The notes: generated by a model not told the origin, from the letters alone. A stretch of DNA of 64,000 nt from Paenibacillus odorifer (GCF_000758725.1 NZ_CP009428.1:6200001-6264000); one strand, 5' to 3'; counted from the stretch's first letter, positions 53,559-62,147 are shown. Numbers and translations: made by a program.

Positions 53559-54385
53559 GACAAAGAGACCGGCGCAAACGGCGGGTAGAGAATCGAGAAA
53601 GCCGTGATCGTTGGATGATTACTTACGCAGATCTAATTACGCTTTTACTTATATTTTTCGTTATATTGTATGCGATGAGCAGCCTGGACACTGACAAATA
53701 TAATATCGTTACCGGCTCTTTATCCCAGACTTTCAAGTCGAGCAGCACTGTTCTTGAAGGCGGGGATGGTATTTTAGATGCTGGAAAGACCCCTGACAAC
53801 AAACCAGAGAGTACAGATGGGAATGCGAACGCAACTGCAAAACCAAATGACGGTTCTGATGAACAAACGGAGAATGAAACACCTTCAGCACGGGAGTTGG
53901 CTTTTCGAGAACAAGAGGCGAAGCTTGCTGAGTTAATGGGTGTGATCACCCACTATGTGGAGGAGAATAATCTCGGTGAACAAATATTTGTAGCCGACAA
54001 ACCGCAGGGCATAGAAATCACGCTCAGCGACCGTTTTCTTTTTGATGTGGGTAAAGCAGATGTGAAGTCACCAGCCCTTCCTGCTCTTCAGCAGTTGTCT
54101 GGCTTATTCAAAGATATCGGAGCAACGATCAGCATTGAAGGACATACGGATAATACACCAGTGTCATCAGCTTCACGTTATAACGACAATTGGGAGCTAT
54201 CGGGTGCTCGTGCGCTTTCTGTGCTGCGCTTTTTCTTAGATAATGAAGGACTGAACCCGGACACTTTTCAATATGCAGGTTATGCCGATACCCGACCAAC
54301 AGCAGATAATACTACGGTAGCAGGCAAACAGAAAAATCGACGCGTAGAGATCATTGTACTTCGACAGCTTCAAGAGGTGGAATAA
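53555..54385 (+). CDS. Flagellar stator protein MotB/MotS
   Basis: A 276-residue partner of MotA. A basic N-terminus (RQRDRRKRR), one membrane helix with the ion-binding Asp in TYADLITLLLIFFVILYA (about residue 27), an 80-residue Gly/Asn/Thr-rich linker and a C-terminal OmpA-like peptidoglycan-binding domain (about 150-272: SIEGHTDNTP, NWELSGARALSVLRFF, NRRVEIIVLR). The helix motif LITLLLIFFV is nearer to what I recall of sodium-type MotS than proton-type MotB, with low certainty. Confidence 0.93.
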   Translation: MRQRDRRKRRVENRESRDRWMITYADLITLLLIFFVILYAMSSLDTDKYNIVTGSLSQTFKSSSTVLEGGDGILDAGKTPDNKPESTDGNANATAKPNDGSDEQTENETPSARELAFREQEAKLAELMGVITHYVEENNLGEQIFVADKPQGIEITLSDRFLFDVGKADVKSPALPALQQLSGLFKDIGATISIEGHTDNTPVSSASRYNDNWELSGARALSVLRFFLDNEGLNPDTFQYAGYADTRPTADNTTVAGKQKNRRVEIIVLRQLQEVE

Positions 54386-54475
54386 AATATAGTTGCTTGC
54401 GCTCAGAGCTAAGTTCGGCGGCAGGGGCCTTTGCAATTACCACATTGAGCTTACAAGGGGCTTCATCCAATTTAA

Positions 54476-54658
54476 TTAGCGAAAACCTCCCTGATTATTC
54501 ACCTATTATCGTATCCAATCGCGGAATGAGGGAATTCCCCCCTGATTATTACTCTTTTTAGTCTGAAATAGTGGTTTTACCGAGATGATTAGGGAGGAAT
54601 TTCCTAAAACCCTAACTCTCACGCTATAATCGTCTAAAATGAGGGAGGTTTTCCCTAA
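54476..54658. repeat. 183-nt element with four palindromic units, copy B
   Basis: Four 19-nt units at 54476-54494, 54527-54545, 54589-54607 and 54640-54658, spaced 32, 43 and 32 nt, exactly as in copy A. Read on the minus strand, units 1, 2 and 4 match copy A in about 16, 17 and 18 of 19 positions. Two spacers share short words at the same offset (CGATTA at spacer position 8; AAAACC at position 11). Lies between the convergent motB and gcvH genes. Confidence 0.8.
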
Positions 54659-54734
54659 TTCCATACTCCACTAGACCCTCAAACCACTCGATTGGGTTTA
54701 CGAATACTCGCACAATCTACATAAGAAACACAAA

Positions 54735-54765
54735 CAGCAAGTCCCCGAATCACAGAAACTTGCTG
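54735..54765 (-). terminator. Probable terminator after gcvH
   Basis: CAGCAAGT ... ACTTGCTG hairpin (8-bp stem) followed on the minus strand by TTTGTGTTTC, 49 nt beyond the gcvH stop. Confidence 0.65.
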
Positions 54766-54813
54766 CTAAAAATATCACACTTGATCAGACTATTTTCCGT
54801 CCCCGATTTCCAA

Positions 54814-55206
54814 TTATTCAGCAACTAACGCGCTATAACCAGCTGCATCTAACAGACCTTTTACAGCATCAGCATACTCTCCATCAACTTCAATCTCAAA
54901 AATCCAACCCCCGCCATACGGCTGATCATTGATAAGCTCCGGACTAGCTTCTAATCCATCATTCACCTTGGTAACCGTCCCAGAGACGGGCGAATACAAC
55001 TCCGATACCGTCTTAACGGATTCGATACTGCCTACGCTGTCACCGGCTGAAATGGTCGATCCTACCTCAGGAAACTCAACAAATACGATGTCGCCTAATA
55101 AATGCTGAGCATGGTCCGTAATCCCAACACGTACTACTCGCCCTTCTACTTGCTGTGCCCATTCATGCTCTTCGCTGTAAAGAAGGTTGTCTAATACTTC
55201 ACTCAT
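54814..55206 (-). CDS. gcvH: Glycine cleavage system H protein
   Basis: A 130-residue lipoyl carrier that shuttles the aminomethyl group between the P, T and L proteins. The lipoylated Lys is in ESVKTVSELYSPVSG (about residue 65). The C-terminal part has NDQPYGGGWIFEIE and KGLLDAAGY. ATG 55206 is chosen, with GAGGCGG 6 nt upstream; a TTG 21 nt further upstream lacks a site. Divergent from the gcvT-gcvPA-gcvPB operon, with the glycine riboswitch only on that side. Confidence 0.96.
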   Translation of the reverse strand: MSEVLDNLLYSEEHEWAQQVEGRVVRVGITDHAQHLLGDIVFVEFPEVGSTISAGDSVGSIESVKTVSELYSPVSGTVTKVNDGLEASPELINDQPYGGGWIFEIEVDGEYADAVKGLLDAAGYSALVAE

Positions 55207-55328
55207 TTCAAGCCGCCTCATTTCCAATTTGGAGTTCTAAATTTAGTTATAGCCTAAGTTATCCCGGCTCACAATGTCAATATTACTAACAGGAAATTTA
55301 AATTTGTCATTTTTTCGACGTTTTCTTG

Positions 55329-55357
55329 TTGACAGCGCCCGACTATACCCGTTTAAT
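55329..55357 (+). promoter_or_regulatory. Candidate gcv operon promoter
   Basis: Perfect TTGACA (55329-55334), 17-nt spacer and TTTAAT (55352-55357), about 80 nt before the riboswitch. Confidence 0.6.
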
Positions 55358-55441
55358 GGAGACATACAAGAAGAAATGACGTTGTCGTCTTTTTATAGAC
55401 AATAACCGTTTCTCGAAGAAATATAATTGCGGATGATGGCA

Positions 55442-55636
55442 TAGGGAGAGACTGTCTCACTTGAAGACGGCGCCGAAGGAGTAAGCCCTAACAGGGGTGA
55501 ATCTCTCAGGCAAAAGGACCTTTGTCGGACGTATCTCTGGAGAGCATCAGACGCAAGGCTAGATGCGTCAGATCACCAACGGGGAAACCTGCAAGCTAGT
55601 TACGGCAGGGTAACTCTCAGGTACAAAGGACAGAGC
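55442..55636 (+). promoter_or_regulatory. Tandem glycine riboswitch (two aptamers)
   Basis: Two consecutive gcvT-type aptamers. The first (about 55442-55548) has GGGAGAGACTGT, CGCCGAAGGAGTAAGC and ATCTCTCAGGCAAAAGGACC. The second (about 55549-55636) has ACCAACGGGGAAACCTGCAAGC and AACTCTCAGGTACAAAGGACAG. The CTCTCAGG(C/T)A(A/C)AAGGAC hallmark appears twice. The second aptamer's last bases overlap a terminator stem, so glycine binding is expected to permit read-through into gcvT-gcvPA-gcvPB. Confidence 0.96.
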
Positions 55637-55686
55637 AGAAAGCGATTTGTGCATTTATGCATGATTGCTTCTGCCTGTCCTTTTTT
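55628..55686 (+). terminator. Riboswitch-controlled intrinsic terminator
   Basis: GGACAG-A-GCAGAA-AGC pairs with GCT-TCTGC-CTGTCC around an AT-rich loop, followed by T6. Its 5' arm GGACAG is also the 3' edge of the second glycine aptamer. Confidence 0.9.
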
Positions 55687-55717
55687 CGTATGTAATCAGA
55701 TCAAGGGGAGTGACGAC

Positions 55718-56830
55718 ATGGATGCTTTGAGAAGAACACCTTTTTATGATCTCTATTCCGCTTATGCGGAATCCAGATGCATTGACTTCGGTGGCTGGGA
55801 GCTGCCAGTACAGTTTACAGGTATCGTAAAAGAGCATGAAGCCGTTCGCCAGCAGGCTGGGCTGTTCGATGTCTCGCATATGGGTGAATTCATGGTGATT
55901 GGGAGCGGTGCAGAAGCCTTTTTGCAAAAAATGACAACCAATGATGTCAGCCGTCTCACGGATGGTGCGGCACAATATACACTGCTCTGTTATCCAAATG
56001 GCGGAGTTGTCGACGATCTACTCGTGTATCGCCTAAGCGAAGGGCATTATATGCTCGTCGTTAATGCCTCCAACATCGACAAAGACTTCCAGTGGCTGCA
56101 AGAGCATTTGACCTCTGAATTCGGCGAAGTCACGCTCACTAATGTCTCTGACGAGACGCTTTTGCTCGCCTTGCAGGGTCCTCTGGCAGAGACCATTCTC
56201 GCGGAAGTTACTGATGCTCCTATTTCAACACTCAAGCCTTTCCATTTCATCGAACGCGCCACCGTTTGCGGTGTAGAGGTACTTATCTCCCGTACGGGTT
56301 ATACCGGTGAAGATGGCTTCGAGATCTACGCTTCGCTGGAAGGTGCAGAAACGTTATGGAACGGACTGCTTGCTGCAGGCGCGCCTCACGGATTAACACC
56401 TGCTGGACTGGGTGCACGGGATACCCTGCGTTTTGAGGCAAAATTACCACTGTACGGTCAGGAGCTATCCGCTGACATCACCCCGCTTGAAGCAGGAGTA
56501 CAGTTCTTCGTGAAGCTGGACAAAATAGACTTTATCGGACGCGATGCACTAATACAGCAAAAAGAAGCTGGGATTCCCCGTCGCCTTGTCGGCCTAGAAA
56601 TGATTGATCGAGGCATTCCACGCTCCCATTATCCTGTTTGGGCAGATGGGGTTAAGATTGGTGAGGTCACAACCGGAACACAGTCCCCTACGCTGAAACG
56701 GAACCTGGGGTTGGCTTTGATTGATGCTGCTTACAGTGAAATAGGCACAGAGGTTTACGTGGAGATACGCGGTAAGCAGCTTAAGGCTGTAGTGATTAAG
56801 GCCCCTTTTTACAAGTATAAACGCCTTTAG
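55718..56830 (+). CDS. gcvT: Aminomethyltransferase GcvT (T protein)
   Basis: A 370-residue tetrahydrofolate-dependent enzyme releasing ammonia and methylene-THF from the aminomethyl-loaded H protein. It has GGWELPVQFTGIVKEHEAVR, LFDVSHMGEF, YTLLCYPNGGVVDDLLVY, RTGYTGEDGFEIY, GARDTLRFEAKLPLYGQEL and TGTQSPTLKRNLGLA. ATG 55718 follows AAGGGGAG; the frame extends upstream into the terminator loop. First gene of the glycine-inducible operon. Confidence 0.97.
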   Translation: MDALRRTPFYDLYSAYAESRCIDFGGWELPVQFTGIVKEHEAVRQQAGLFDVSHMGEFMVIGSGAEAFLQKMTTNDVSRLTDGAAQYTLLCYPNGGVVDDLLVYRLSEGHYMLVVNASNIDKDFQWLQEHLTSEFGEVTLTNVSDETLLLALQGPLAETILAEVTDAPISTLKPFHFIERATVCGVEVLISRTGYTGEDGFEIYASLEGAETLWNGLLAAGAPHGLTPAGLGARDTLRFEAKLPLYGQELSADITPLEAGVQFFVKLDKIDFIGRDALIQQKEAGIPRRLVGLEMIDRGIPRSHYPVWADGVKIGEVTTGTQSPTLKRNLGLALIDAAYSEIGTEVYVEIRGKQLKAVVIKAPFYKYKRL

Positions 56831-56936
56831 CGTCCATATAAGGACGGTGAGCTTTTAAGCGAGAAATAGAAGGATAAAGTATAGCGTGAAAATTGTACTT
56901 TCTTATATTTTAAAAAAGCCAAGGAGTGAAACCTTA

Positions 56937-58289
56937 ATGAAGCACCGTTATCTGCCCATGACAGAACAGGACCGCGTAGAGATGATGGAGGCCGTCGGGA
57001 TTCAGTCTATAGATGAGCTGTTCTCCGATATTCCTGAAGCGGTACGTTACCAAGGCACTATGCCGATGTCTGAACCACTCGATGAATACGCCCTGCTGCG
57101 CCACATGAAAGGTTTGACTGACCAAAATGCCGACTTTGATTCTCACGCCAGCTTCCTCGGCGCCGGATTATACGATCATCACATCCCTGTGGTCATCAAC
57201 CATGTCATTTCCCGTTCTGAATTCTACACTGCCTACACTCCTTATCAACCGGAGATCAGCCAAGGTGAGCTGCAAGCGATCTTCGAATTCCAATCCTACA
57301 TTTGCGAACTAACCGGTATGAAAGTTGCCAATGCCAGTATGTATGATGGCGCTACAGCTTTATCCGAAGCAGCGGTTCTCGCGGCTGGCGCTACCAAACG
57401 CAAAAAATTAATCGTCTCCCGTACCGTTCATCCTGAGGCTCGCCAAGTGCTACGTACTTCGGCTAATGCTTGGGGTCTGGAGGTGGTGGAGATTGACTAT
57501 AAAGACGGTCTTACCGATCAAGCTAAACTTGCTGAAGCTATCGATGAAGATACTGCCGCAGTGCTTATTCAATCGCCTAACTTCTTCGGCAGCATCGAGG
57601 ATCTTCGCTCGGTTGAGCCGCTGATTCACGCGGTTAAAGGTCTTCTTGTAGTCAGCGCGAACCCAATAGCTCTTGGTGTACTTGAAACTCCGGGCAAACT
57701 TGGAGCCGACATCGTAGTGGGTGATGCTCAGCCACTCGGTATTCCAGCTTCTCTCGGGGGTCCAACTTGCGGATTCTTTGCCGTAGCTGATCACCTGATG
57801 CGCCGCATGCCAGGCCGGATCGTTGGCCAAACGGTAGACCGTAACGGTAAACGTGGCTTCGTTCTTACACTTCAAGCGCGTGAGCAGCATATTCGTCGTG
57901 AAAAAGCGACATCGAATATCTGCTCCAATCAGGCGCTGCTGGCCCTCTGCGCATCCGTCTACTTGTCCGTTATGGGCAAAGAAGGCATGCGTGAAGTAGG
58001 CGAGCTAAATATTCGCAAAAGCCATTACGCTGCTAATAAACTCAGCGGACTAACAGGTGCTGAACTTGCCTTCTCCTCCCCATTCTTTAACGAATTTGTC
58101 GTGAAGCTTCCTGAAGGCAGCAGTGTGGCCTCTATTAATTTGAAGCTGCTGAAGGAAGGTTATCTTGGGGGTTATGATCTGGGTCGTGATTATCCTGAAC
58201 TTGCTGGACAAATGCTGGTTGCCGTAACGGAAAAAAGAAGCAAAACCGAAATCGACCAATTCGCTAGCACACTGGAGGGCTGTTTATGA
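56937..58289 (+). CDS. gcvPA: Glycine dehydrogenase (decarboxylating) subunit 1, GcvPA
   Basis: A 450-residue N-terminal-type subunit of the split P protein. It starts with MKHRYLPMTEQDRVEMM and has GAGLYDHHIPVVINHV, YTPYQPEISQGELQAIFEFQS, NASMYDGATALSEA, GDAQPLGIPASLGGPTCGFFA and RRMPGRIVGQT. ATG 56937 follows AAGGAG by 10 nt; the frame runs 51 nt further upstream with no site. 106 nt after gcvT and overlapping gcvPB by 4 nt. Confidence 0.97.
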   Translation: MKHRYLPMTEQDRVEMMEAVGIQSIDELFSDIPEAVRYQGTMPMSEPLDEYALLRHMKGLTDQNADFDSHASFLGAGLYDHHIPVVINHVISRSEFYTAYTPYQPEISQGELQAIFEFQSYICELTGMKVANASMYDGATALSEAAVLAAGATKRKKLIVSRTVHPEARQVLRTSANAWGLEVVEIDYKDGLTDQAKLAEAIDEDTAAVLIQSPNFFGSIEDLRSVEPLIHAVKGLLVVSANPIALGVLETPGKLGADIVVGDAQPLGIPASLGGPTCGFFAVADHLMRRMPGRIVGQTVDRNGKRGFVLTLQAREQHIRREKATSNICSNQALLALCASVYLSVMGKEGMREVGELNIRKSHYAANKLSGLTGAELAFSSPFFNEFVVKLPEGSSVASINLKLLKEGYLGGYDLGRDYPELAGQMLVAVTEKRSKTEIDQFASTLEGCL

Positions 58290-59746
58290 AACCGGAGCAA
58301 AGTCTAATTTTTGAATTAAGCCGTCCGGGCCGTTCGGCCTATTCTTTGCCACTATGCGATGTGCCGCAGGAAGAAACCTTGGAATCCCTAATTCCATCGG
58401 ATTTACTCCGTAGCGAACCCGTCGTACTTCCAGAAGTATCGGAAGTGGATGTCATTCGCCACTACACTTCTCTTTCACGTCGCAACTTTGGTGTAGACAA
58501 TGGCTTCTATCCTCTCGGTTCATGCACGATGAAATACAATCCGAAGATTAACGAAGATGTTGCCCGCTTCTCCGGCTTCGCCAAAATTCATCCCTACCAA
58601 CCAGAAGAAAGTATTCAAGGCGCACTGGAATTAATGTATACCCTACAAAATGATCTGTCCGCGCTGACGGGCATGGATGCAGTATCCTTACAGCCTGCCG
58701 CAGGTGCTCATGGTGAATGGACCGGCCTCATGATGATCCGCGCCTACCATGAAAGTCGCGGCGAGACGCGTACTAAGGTTATCGTGCCGGATTCCTCGCA
58801 CGGAACCAATCCTGCTAGTGCCTCAGCAGCAGGACTTGAAACGATCACGATCCCTTCCACAGATAAAGGAATGGTCGATCTTGAAGCACTGAAGGCAGCC
58901 GTCGGTAGCGACACAGCCGCACTGATGCTGACTAACCCAAGCACACTCGGCTTGTTCGAGACCCAAATTGTCGAGATTGCTGAGATCGTGCATGAAGCAG
59001 GGGGCTTACTCTATTACGATGGAGCCAACTCCAATGCCATTATGGGCATTACCCGCCCTGGCGACATGGGCTTTGACGTTGTGCATCTGAACTTGCATAA
59101 GACAATGAGCACCCCACATGGCGGTGGCGGCCCTGGAGCCGGACCAGTCGGCGTAAAATCTATCCTCATTCCATTCTTGCCACAACCTACTGTGGTAAAG
59201 AATGAAGATAGCAGCTTCTCACTTCACTTCGGTGGTCCTGAATCTATTGGACGCGTGAAAGCTTTTTATGGAAACTTTGGTATTCTGGTTCGTGCCTATG
59301 CCTATATCCGGACCTATGGTCCAGACGGACTGCGTGAGGTATCCGAAAATGCTGTGCTGAATGCGAACTATATGATGCACCGTCTGGCGCCGTATTTTGA
59401 AATCCCATATCCGGGTGTATGTAAGCATGAATTCGTGATGTCCGGCAAAAACCTCAAGCAATATGGCGTGCGCACCTTAGACGTTGCTAAACGATTGCTC
59501 GACTTCGGCTACCACCCGCCAACCGTGTACTTCCCTCTGACTGTTGAGGAATGCATGATGATCGAGCCGACGGAAACCGAAAGTAAAGAAACGCTCGACG
59601 GCTTCATCGATACGATGATTCAGATTGTGAAAGAAGCGCAGGAGACACCAGAAATTGTAATCAACGCACCGCATACCACAGAGATTAGCCGTTTGGATGA
59701 GACACAGGCTGCGCGTAAGCCAGTTTTGAATTGTTCTTGCGGTTAA
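58286..59746 (+). CDS. gcvPB: Glycine dehydrogenase (decarboxylating) subunit 2, GcvPB
   Basis: A 486-residue PLP-binding subunit. The PLP Lys is in VVHLNLHKTMSTPHGGGGPG (about residue 272). Other blocks: YPLGSCTMKYNPKINE, HPYQPEES, PDSSHGTNPASAS, YYDGANSNA and PTVYFPLTVEECMMIEPTETESKE. ATG overlaps the gcvPA stop (ATGA). Last gene of the operon, then a bidirectional terminator. Confidence 0.97.
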   Translation: MKPEQSLIFELSRPGRSAYSLPLCDVPQEETLESLIPSDLLRSEPVVLPEVSEVDVIRHYTSLSRRNFGVDNGFYPLGSCTMKYNPKINEDVARFSGFAKIHPYQPEESIQGALELMYTLQNDLSALTGMDAVSLQPAAGAHGEWTGLMMIRAYHESRGETRTKVIVPDSSHGTNPASASAAGLETITIPSTDKGMVDLEALKAAVGSDTAALMLTNPSTLGLFETQIVEIAEIVHEAGGLLYYDGANSNAIMGITRPGDMGFDVVHLNLHKTMSTPHGGGGPGAGPVGVKSILIPFLPQPTVVKNEDSSFSLHFGGPESIGRVKAFYGNFGILVRAYAYIRTYGPDGLREVSENAVLNANYMMHRLAPYFEIPYPGVCKHEFVMSGKNLKQYGVRTLDVAKRLLDFGYHPPTVYFPLTVEECMMIEPTETESKETLDGFIDTMIQIVKEAQETPEIVINAPHTTEISRLDETQAARKPVLNCSCG

Positions 59747-59776
59747 GTACTTATCAAAAAAATGTTCTAGACAGAT

Positions 59777-59820
59777 AAAAGCCATCCTCCGTTGTTGATT
59801 AATTTCGGAGGATGGCTTTT
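59777..59820. terminator. Bidirectional Rho-independent terminator
   Basis: Perfect 15-bp inverted repeat AAAAGCCATCCTCCG ... CGGAGGATGGCTTTT between the convergent gcvPB and LuxR-type genes; a T-run is present on both strands. Confidence 0.92.
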
Positions 59821-59864
59821 ATATCTTATGTACAAACGAGTATTTTGATGTTTATCATCAAAAT

Positions 59865-60674
59865 TTACAACTTAAGTATTTCTATCAATTCCCATCTCTC
59901 GCTGATATCCATCTTACTATAAATACTCTTAACGATATTCCGCACAGTCCCCTCTTTCACATTAAGGTCATTGGAAATTTGCAACGCACCTTTTCTTAGT
60001 GACCAGTGATACGCTACCTCCCTTTCTCTGGGCGATAATCGATACGAATCACACTTTTCCTGAAATCTGTACTCAATTAACTTTGGGCTTCGTTCCTTCA
60101 ACTTCAGAACAATCTTTTCGGATAATTGTTTAATAAAGAGAATCGAAAAGCCAATTTGCCTCTCGGCTTCAAATGAAATGTCGATATATCCACATATACA
60201 ACCATTTATCATTATAGGAGCGCATACACAATTCCACTCTTTAAACATTGGCATACTATGCTCTTCTCCACGCACTACTGCAATTGATTTAACCTCCATC
60301 GCTAGTGAAACTGCATTTACTCCAGAGAATTGCTTCGAAAGGTTAGTTCCACTCCTAATTCCAAAATGATCTACTTTCTTCTGAAACGCTTCGAAAGGAG
60401 TAACAATATTAATAATATTGCCGGCTTGATCTGTTAAGAAAAAAACAAAGGGCAATAAGAGAAATTCCGTTACTTTCGCCAATTCTGAATGTAGTACTTC
60501 AACCAATACCTCGTAGGGAACCAGCTCTTCTATAGAAAAGGATTTTTCTGTTTTGAGGTTACTCCAAGGTTGGCAAAATTCACACAAGGAATTATTAGAT
60601 TTTTTATCTAAATCATCTACCGTAAACCAAGCTCGTTCACATTCAAGAATATCCAAAACAAACCATTCTCCCAA
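59865..60674 (-). CDS. GAF-type/LuxR-HTH transcriptional regulator
   Basis: A 269-residue cytoplasmic regulator. The central part (about 95-180) has the GAF-like signature seen in AcoR/DhaR activators: GTNLSKQFSGVNAVSLAM, then EEHSMPMFKEWNCVCAPI and CGYIDIS. The C-terminus (about 205-268) is a LuxR-type helix-turn-helix: LSPREREVAYHWSLRKGALQISNDLNVKEGTVRNIVKSIYSKMDI. No sigma-54 ATPase domain. The longest frame begins at TTG 60674; a TTG at 60656 lies 10 nt after GGGAG and may be the true start. Divergent from the peptide/ABC locus and probably its regulator. Several cysteines near the N-terminus (CEFCQPW) could bind metal. Confidence 0.82.
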   Translation of the reverse strand: MGEWFVLDILECERAWFTVDDLDKKSNNSLCEFCQPWSNLKTEKSFSIEELVPYEVLVEVLHSELAKVTEFLLLPFVFFLTDQAGNIINIVTPFEAFQKKVDHFGIRSGTNLSKQFSGVNAVSLAMEVKSIAVVRGEEHSMPMFKEWNCVCAPIMINGCICGYIDISFEAERQIGFSILFIKQLSEKIVLKLKERSPKLIEYRFQEKCDSYRLSPREREVAYHWSLRKGALQISNDLNVKEGTVRNIVKSIYSKMDISERWELIEILKL

Positions 60675-60969
60675 CTTATGGTATTAATTAAACAGAGCAT
60701 AACACTCCATTCAAAAGAAAACAATGACATAAGTCGTGAGGTTTGTGTTAGATCAAAAAGATAAAAAATTGTTAAATAAAGTGGATTTATTGTAAAAAAA
60801 ATATATTTTAGCACAGATTAACTCAAAAGGGAATATGTACTGAGGGATATGTATCTTAATAGATATTCTAGTTACTATAAAGTTATTAATCCACTCATCA
60901 GGGAGTTTAACAATTACGATAGGTTTGTGAAAATTCACATAGTTATGATCTTTTTTAGGAGGTGCTGAA
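60675..60969. other. AT-rich divergent regulatory region
   Basis: About 295 nt between the regulator and the plus-strand locus, with no gene. It contains the inverted repeat TGTGAA-AA-TTCACA at 60926-60939, 30 nt before the first plus-strand start. No clean -35/-10 pair was found. Confidence 0.55.
60926..60939. promoter_or_regulatory. Candidate operator palindrome
   Basis: Perfect 6-bp inverted repeat TGTGAA-AA-TTCACA upstream of the DUF5085-like gene. Position suits an operator. The binding protein is not known. Confidence 0.4.
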
Positions 60970-61443
60970 TTGTTTGAAATTCAAAAAAATCAAGAAATTT
61001 TGCTTGAAAATGTCCTTTCCGTTAGAAAGAAGATGAATCAAGAAGAATTACAAATAGAAATAGCTCAAACTGCAAAAATAATAGAAAAATATCAAGCAGT
61101 GAAAGCAGGACCCCTTATTACGAGCACATTCTCGGCGGAGATTGTTAATGGGGAATATTTAATGGACATGGAGATTATGATTCCTCTCAATAAGCCTTTT
61201 CCATCAGATCAAACTTATAAACACAAAAAAATTTTCCACTTAGTTAATGCCCTATCCTGCAGATTCATGGGGAACCCTGTTGGAGTACAAAGTACATATG
61301 AATCTATTATAAAGTACATATCAGATAAGGGACTTCAACAAATCACAGCATTTTATAATGTGTACACTTCAGATAACTCTGAAGCTTCCTTAGAAAAAAT
61401 GATTATTGACATTTATGTAGGTGTAAATCCATCTATTTTATAA
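60970..61443 (+). CDS. Small uncharacterised protein (DUF5085/GyrI-like)
   Basis: A 157-residue soluble protein, charged N-terminal helix then alternating beta/alpha pattern (MDMEIMIPLNKPF; HLVNALSCRFMGNPVGVQSTYESIIKYI; MIIDIYVGVNP). This looks like an effector-binding (GyrI-type) fold and possibly DUF5085, but the assignment is uncertain. TTG start with a strong AGGAGG 7 nt upstream. First gene of the AT-rich plus-strand locus leading to the leader peptides and ABC transporter. A role in immunity or regulation is only a guess. Confidence 0.72.
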   Translation: MFEIQKNQEILLENVLSVRKKMNQEELQIEIAQTAKIIEKYQAVKAGPLITSTFSAEIVNGEYLMDMEIMIPLNKPFPSDQTYKHKKIFHLVNALSCRFMGNPVGVQSTYESIIKYISDKGLQQITAFYNVYTSDNSEASLEKMIIDIYVGVNPSIL

Positions 61444-61459
61444 AAATGAGGAGCCGGCT

Positions 61460-61801
61460 ATGAAAAAAAAAATAGTGATTTTCTGTTTTAGTATCACATT
61501 AATTTTCACTATCTTGAGTTTTATTTATTATATCGATACCTTTCAAGATACTACAATTACTGTATTAGGAACTCTTTTGATTTTGAATCTATTTATCATC
61601 AGTGAATGGAATAAGCTTAGACTGGGAAATCAAAATATTAAGCTTTGGAAGGTGTATTTTTCAGTTATTTGCTCAGGAATTATATTGATAGCCAAAATGA
61701 ATAGGATTACTAATGGTCCCATATGGATACCCTTTTGTTTCACAGGATTTATCGCTCTCATATTAATTGGATTGAATTTTCTAGCCAAACACGAAAAATG
61801 A
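61460..61801 (+). CDS. Four-helix membrane protein
   Basis: 113 residues with four hydrophobic segments (about 5-24, 33-50, 66-80, 88-107) and basic ends (MKKKI; AKHEK). ATG start with GAGGAGC upstream, 16 nt after the previous gene, so co-transcribed. No family recognised. Size and location just before bacteriocin-like genes fit an immunity protein (inference). Confidence 0.75.
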   Translation: MKKKIVIFCFSITLIFTILSFIYYIDTFQDTTITVLGTLLILNLFIISEWNKLRLGNQNIKLWKVYFSVICSGIILIAKMNRITNGPIWIPFCFTGFIALILIGLNFLAKHEK

Positions 61802-61808
61802 ATATGGA

Positions 61809-61852
61809 ATTAAATCAGGGATTTTCATTTGATCATTCACTCCCGATTTAAT
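61809..61852 (+). terminator. Hairpin before the leader-peptide genes (attenuator, processing site or weak terminator)
   Basis: ATTAAATC-A-GGGA pairs with TCCC-GATTTAAT, with no T-run after it (ATAAATC follows). Lies 8 nt after the membrane-protein stop and 29 nt before the first peptide gene. Confidence 0.5.
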
Positions 61853-61880
61853 ATAAATCATGATTAAAGGAGGTGACATA

Positions 61881-62135
61881 ATGGAACTCAGTTTTAATCA
61901 TAGTACGTTTGAAGAACTTGATTTATCTTCGTTGATGGATCTTAATGGTGGTGGCTGGTTAACTAAAGCAGTCGGCGTAGCCTCTTCAGTAGTGGGCGTT
62001 GGGGTTGCTGCTGCTGGAGTACCAGCAATCGCTAGTAGCTGCGCAATCTTAGGAGCAATTGCCACAGTACCAGCTCTTCCTGCATTAGGTTTAGCTGCTG
62101 CAGTAGCAGGCGTAGGAGTCGCAATATTTGGATAA
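61881..62135 (+). CDS. Bacteriocin-like peptide 1 (double-glycine leader)
   Basis: 84 residues: a 24-residue acidic leader (FEELDLSSLMDLNGG) and a predicted 60-residue mature part starting GWLTKAVG. The mature part is almost entirely Ala/Val/Gly/Ile/Leu with one Lys, one Cys (position 30) and small-residue motifs such as GVGVAAAG. ATG 61881 follows AAAGGAGGTGACATA; an in-frame ATG 21 nt upstream overlaps that site. Followed after 12 nt by a second leader peptide and later by a C39-peptidase ABC transporter that would cut after GG. Class IIb-type bacteriocin or a hydrophobic signal; no family recognised. Confidence 0.85.
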   Translation: MELSFNHSTFEELDLSSLMDLNGGGWLTKAVGVASSVVGVGVAAAGVPAIASSCAILGAIATVPALPALGLAAAVAGVGVAIFG

Positions 62136-62147
62136 GGGGGGATTGAA

